This document shows, in pieces, positions 16,441-17,385 of a DNA stretch of 17,385 bases (position 1 is its first letter; every line of letters starts with the position of its first letter). The DNA is from Fennellomyces sp. T-0311 (Eukaryota > Mucoromycota > Mucoromycetes > Mucorales > Lichtheimiaceae). Location: contig JALLLT010000139.1 in NCBI GenBank assembly GCA_025266875.1, positions 1 through 17,385 on the forward strand, given 5' to 3'. Under the pieces are notes generated by a model that saw only the letters and a program-made list of their open reading frames with translations, had not been told where the DNA came from and searched no databases. The position numbers were made by a program, and so were the translations under genes.

Positions 16441-17385
16441 CTATTTAGCTTGTGGTATCAGCTGCTCCAAAAGAGCTTGTCGAAGTGCACGACCATCGGC
16501 TCTTAGCTGGTTTTGCTGTCTTCTTGCTTCTTGAGAGGACAAGACGGGGAAGCGTTCAGATCGATCTGCTGGTAAACTTACAATTACAGCATCACCGCCT
16601 GAACCATGGCGATCATCATCGGCTTCAAACTGCTCATATACAGCTTCTACGTCACTGTGCGTAGGTGTCGACTCTTCCTCTTCAACATCGTTGGCATCGA
16701 TACATATATTATGTAGGACGCAGCAAGCAAGAATGGTCCTAGCCATACGTTCTTCATCGAGCATATAAAGGTGCTTCCACAAGGTACGCCAGCGAGAAAC
16801 CAAAGCACCGAACGCGTGTTCAATCTTACCTCTTGTTTCCGAGAAGATCGTGTTGAACTGTTTGTGAAGAGCATTCGTCGAGTTCTGCGGAAAAGGTGTC
16901 AGGACCGTAGGCATTAAAGGAAATGCAGCATCTAGTAGCATTCAACAATCAACTTCATCGTGAACTATTACATTTTTAAATCAACTAACCTGCGATGATG
17001 TATGTACCGTCCATGCACATGCTTTCTGGCATGTTGATCAAGTTCTGATATAATGCACTGGACGTAAATGCTCGTGCATCGTGTACGCGTCCTACAGAAT
17101 ACAGCACTTATTACATCACCTATTGATATATTGTATAATACGTACCAGATTCGCCAGTTCTAACATAAGTGAAGCGCTTTTGGTAGTCGCAGACAGCAAG
17201 CAACAAAAGAGACGCATTGTTTTTGCGATCCACAAATCTGTTTCCGTGTTCTTTTGGCTTTTGGATAACTACCAACTTGCCATCCATAGCACCTATCACA
17301 CGTGAAAGACGCCGCGATTGTGGGCCACCTAAGCTCTCGAAACCCTGGGCAATAGCTGTTGTGCGTTCACTGTCGTTAAATGCCA
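16441..17385 (-). CDS. PIF/Harbinger DDE transposase, element B (5' end outside window), at least 3 exons
   Basis: Transposase of a second Harbinger-type element. On the minus strand, exons >17385-17146, 17091-16990 and 16931-16441 are joined by 54- and 58-bp GT-AG introns in matching phase. Motifs in order: RVIGAMDGKLV (first catalytic Asp, 17284-17282), FVDRKNNASLLLLAV, a SGRVHDARAF block, IIADAAFPLMPTVLTPF (second Asp, its codon split by the second intron: 16990 plus 16931-16930), and RGKIEHAFGALVSRWR (catalytic Glu, 16821-16819), followed by ACCVLHNICID. This is the full DDE set of the DDE_Tnp_4/Harbinger family. The frame is open to the window edge, so the N-terminal region is missing from view. 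The C-terminal tail after NICID is acidic, then Arg/Gln-rich. Stop is TAG. No internal stop was seen, so this copy may be functional. Confidence 0.87.

Larger units (their letters stand above)
15183..17385. mobile_element. PIF/Harbinger element B (coding core, right part outside window)
   Basis: A Myb/SANT-like partner on the plus strand converges with a DDE transposase on the minus strand, the standard two-gene Harbinger plan. The gene order is the mirror image of element A and the proteins are clearly different, so this is a separate lineage and not a duplicate. The right terminus is beyond the window; the left terminus was not resolved. Confidence 0.7.

Overview
This window looks like nuclear DNA from a fungus, most likely an early-diverging (Mucoromycota-type) lineage. 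The genes carry short GT-AG introns of about 50-76 bp. TATA boxes sit close to the starts of several genes. A eukaryotic tRNA-Ala is present, and the transposon families (Ty3/gypsy, CACTA/Plavaka, hAT, PIF/Harbinger) are typical of fungal genomes. The lineage is inferred from these traits only. I see no ordinary host protein-coding gene. Apart from the tRNA, the window is a nest of mobile elements.

Layout. 1-2007: the 3' end of a Ty3/gypsy element (integrase, polypurine tract, LTR 1348-1683), followed tail-to-tail by a solo LTR of the same family (1685-2003) that made a 4-bp target duplication. 2094-2166: tRNA-Ala(AGC) on the minus strand. 2230-2387 and 7487-7545: an older repeat rich in TTTGAG/CTCAAA. 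It is split by a complete 5.1-kb CACTA-superfamily (Plavaka) element, 2388-7486, with CACTG...CAGTG ends, a TAA target duplication, subterminal AAGAATAC repeats, a roughly 990-codon transposase gene and a small second gene of unknown function. 7490-8202: AT-rich, no gene. 8203-9639: a non-autonomous hAT element with a perfect 8-bp duplication and 12-bp inverted ends. 9661-10302: a probable LTR, perhaps copia-like. 11172-11979: a decayed two-exon gene of unknown function. 12022-12231: an ATATCTG repeat cluster. 12401-14771: PIF/Harbinger element A, with a 5-exon DDE transposase (+) converging on a 3-exon partner gene (-). 15183-17385: PIF/Harbinger element B in the opposite layout, with a Myb/SANT-like partner (+) converging on an intron-containing DDE transposase (-) that runs off the window.

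How the genes work together. In both Harbinger elements a DDE nuclease is paired with a probable DNA-binding partner, the usual two-protein system of that superfamily. In the Plavaka element the large protein is the transposase and the small gene is an uncharacterised passenger or accessory. Several of the element genes carry in-frame stops: six TAG, two TGA and no TAA, each one transition away from a Gln, Arg or Trp codon. This suggests C-to-T (RIP-like or deamination) decay, though the TAG bias deserves a check. Element B and the element-A transposase look intact.
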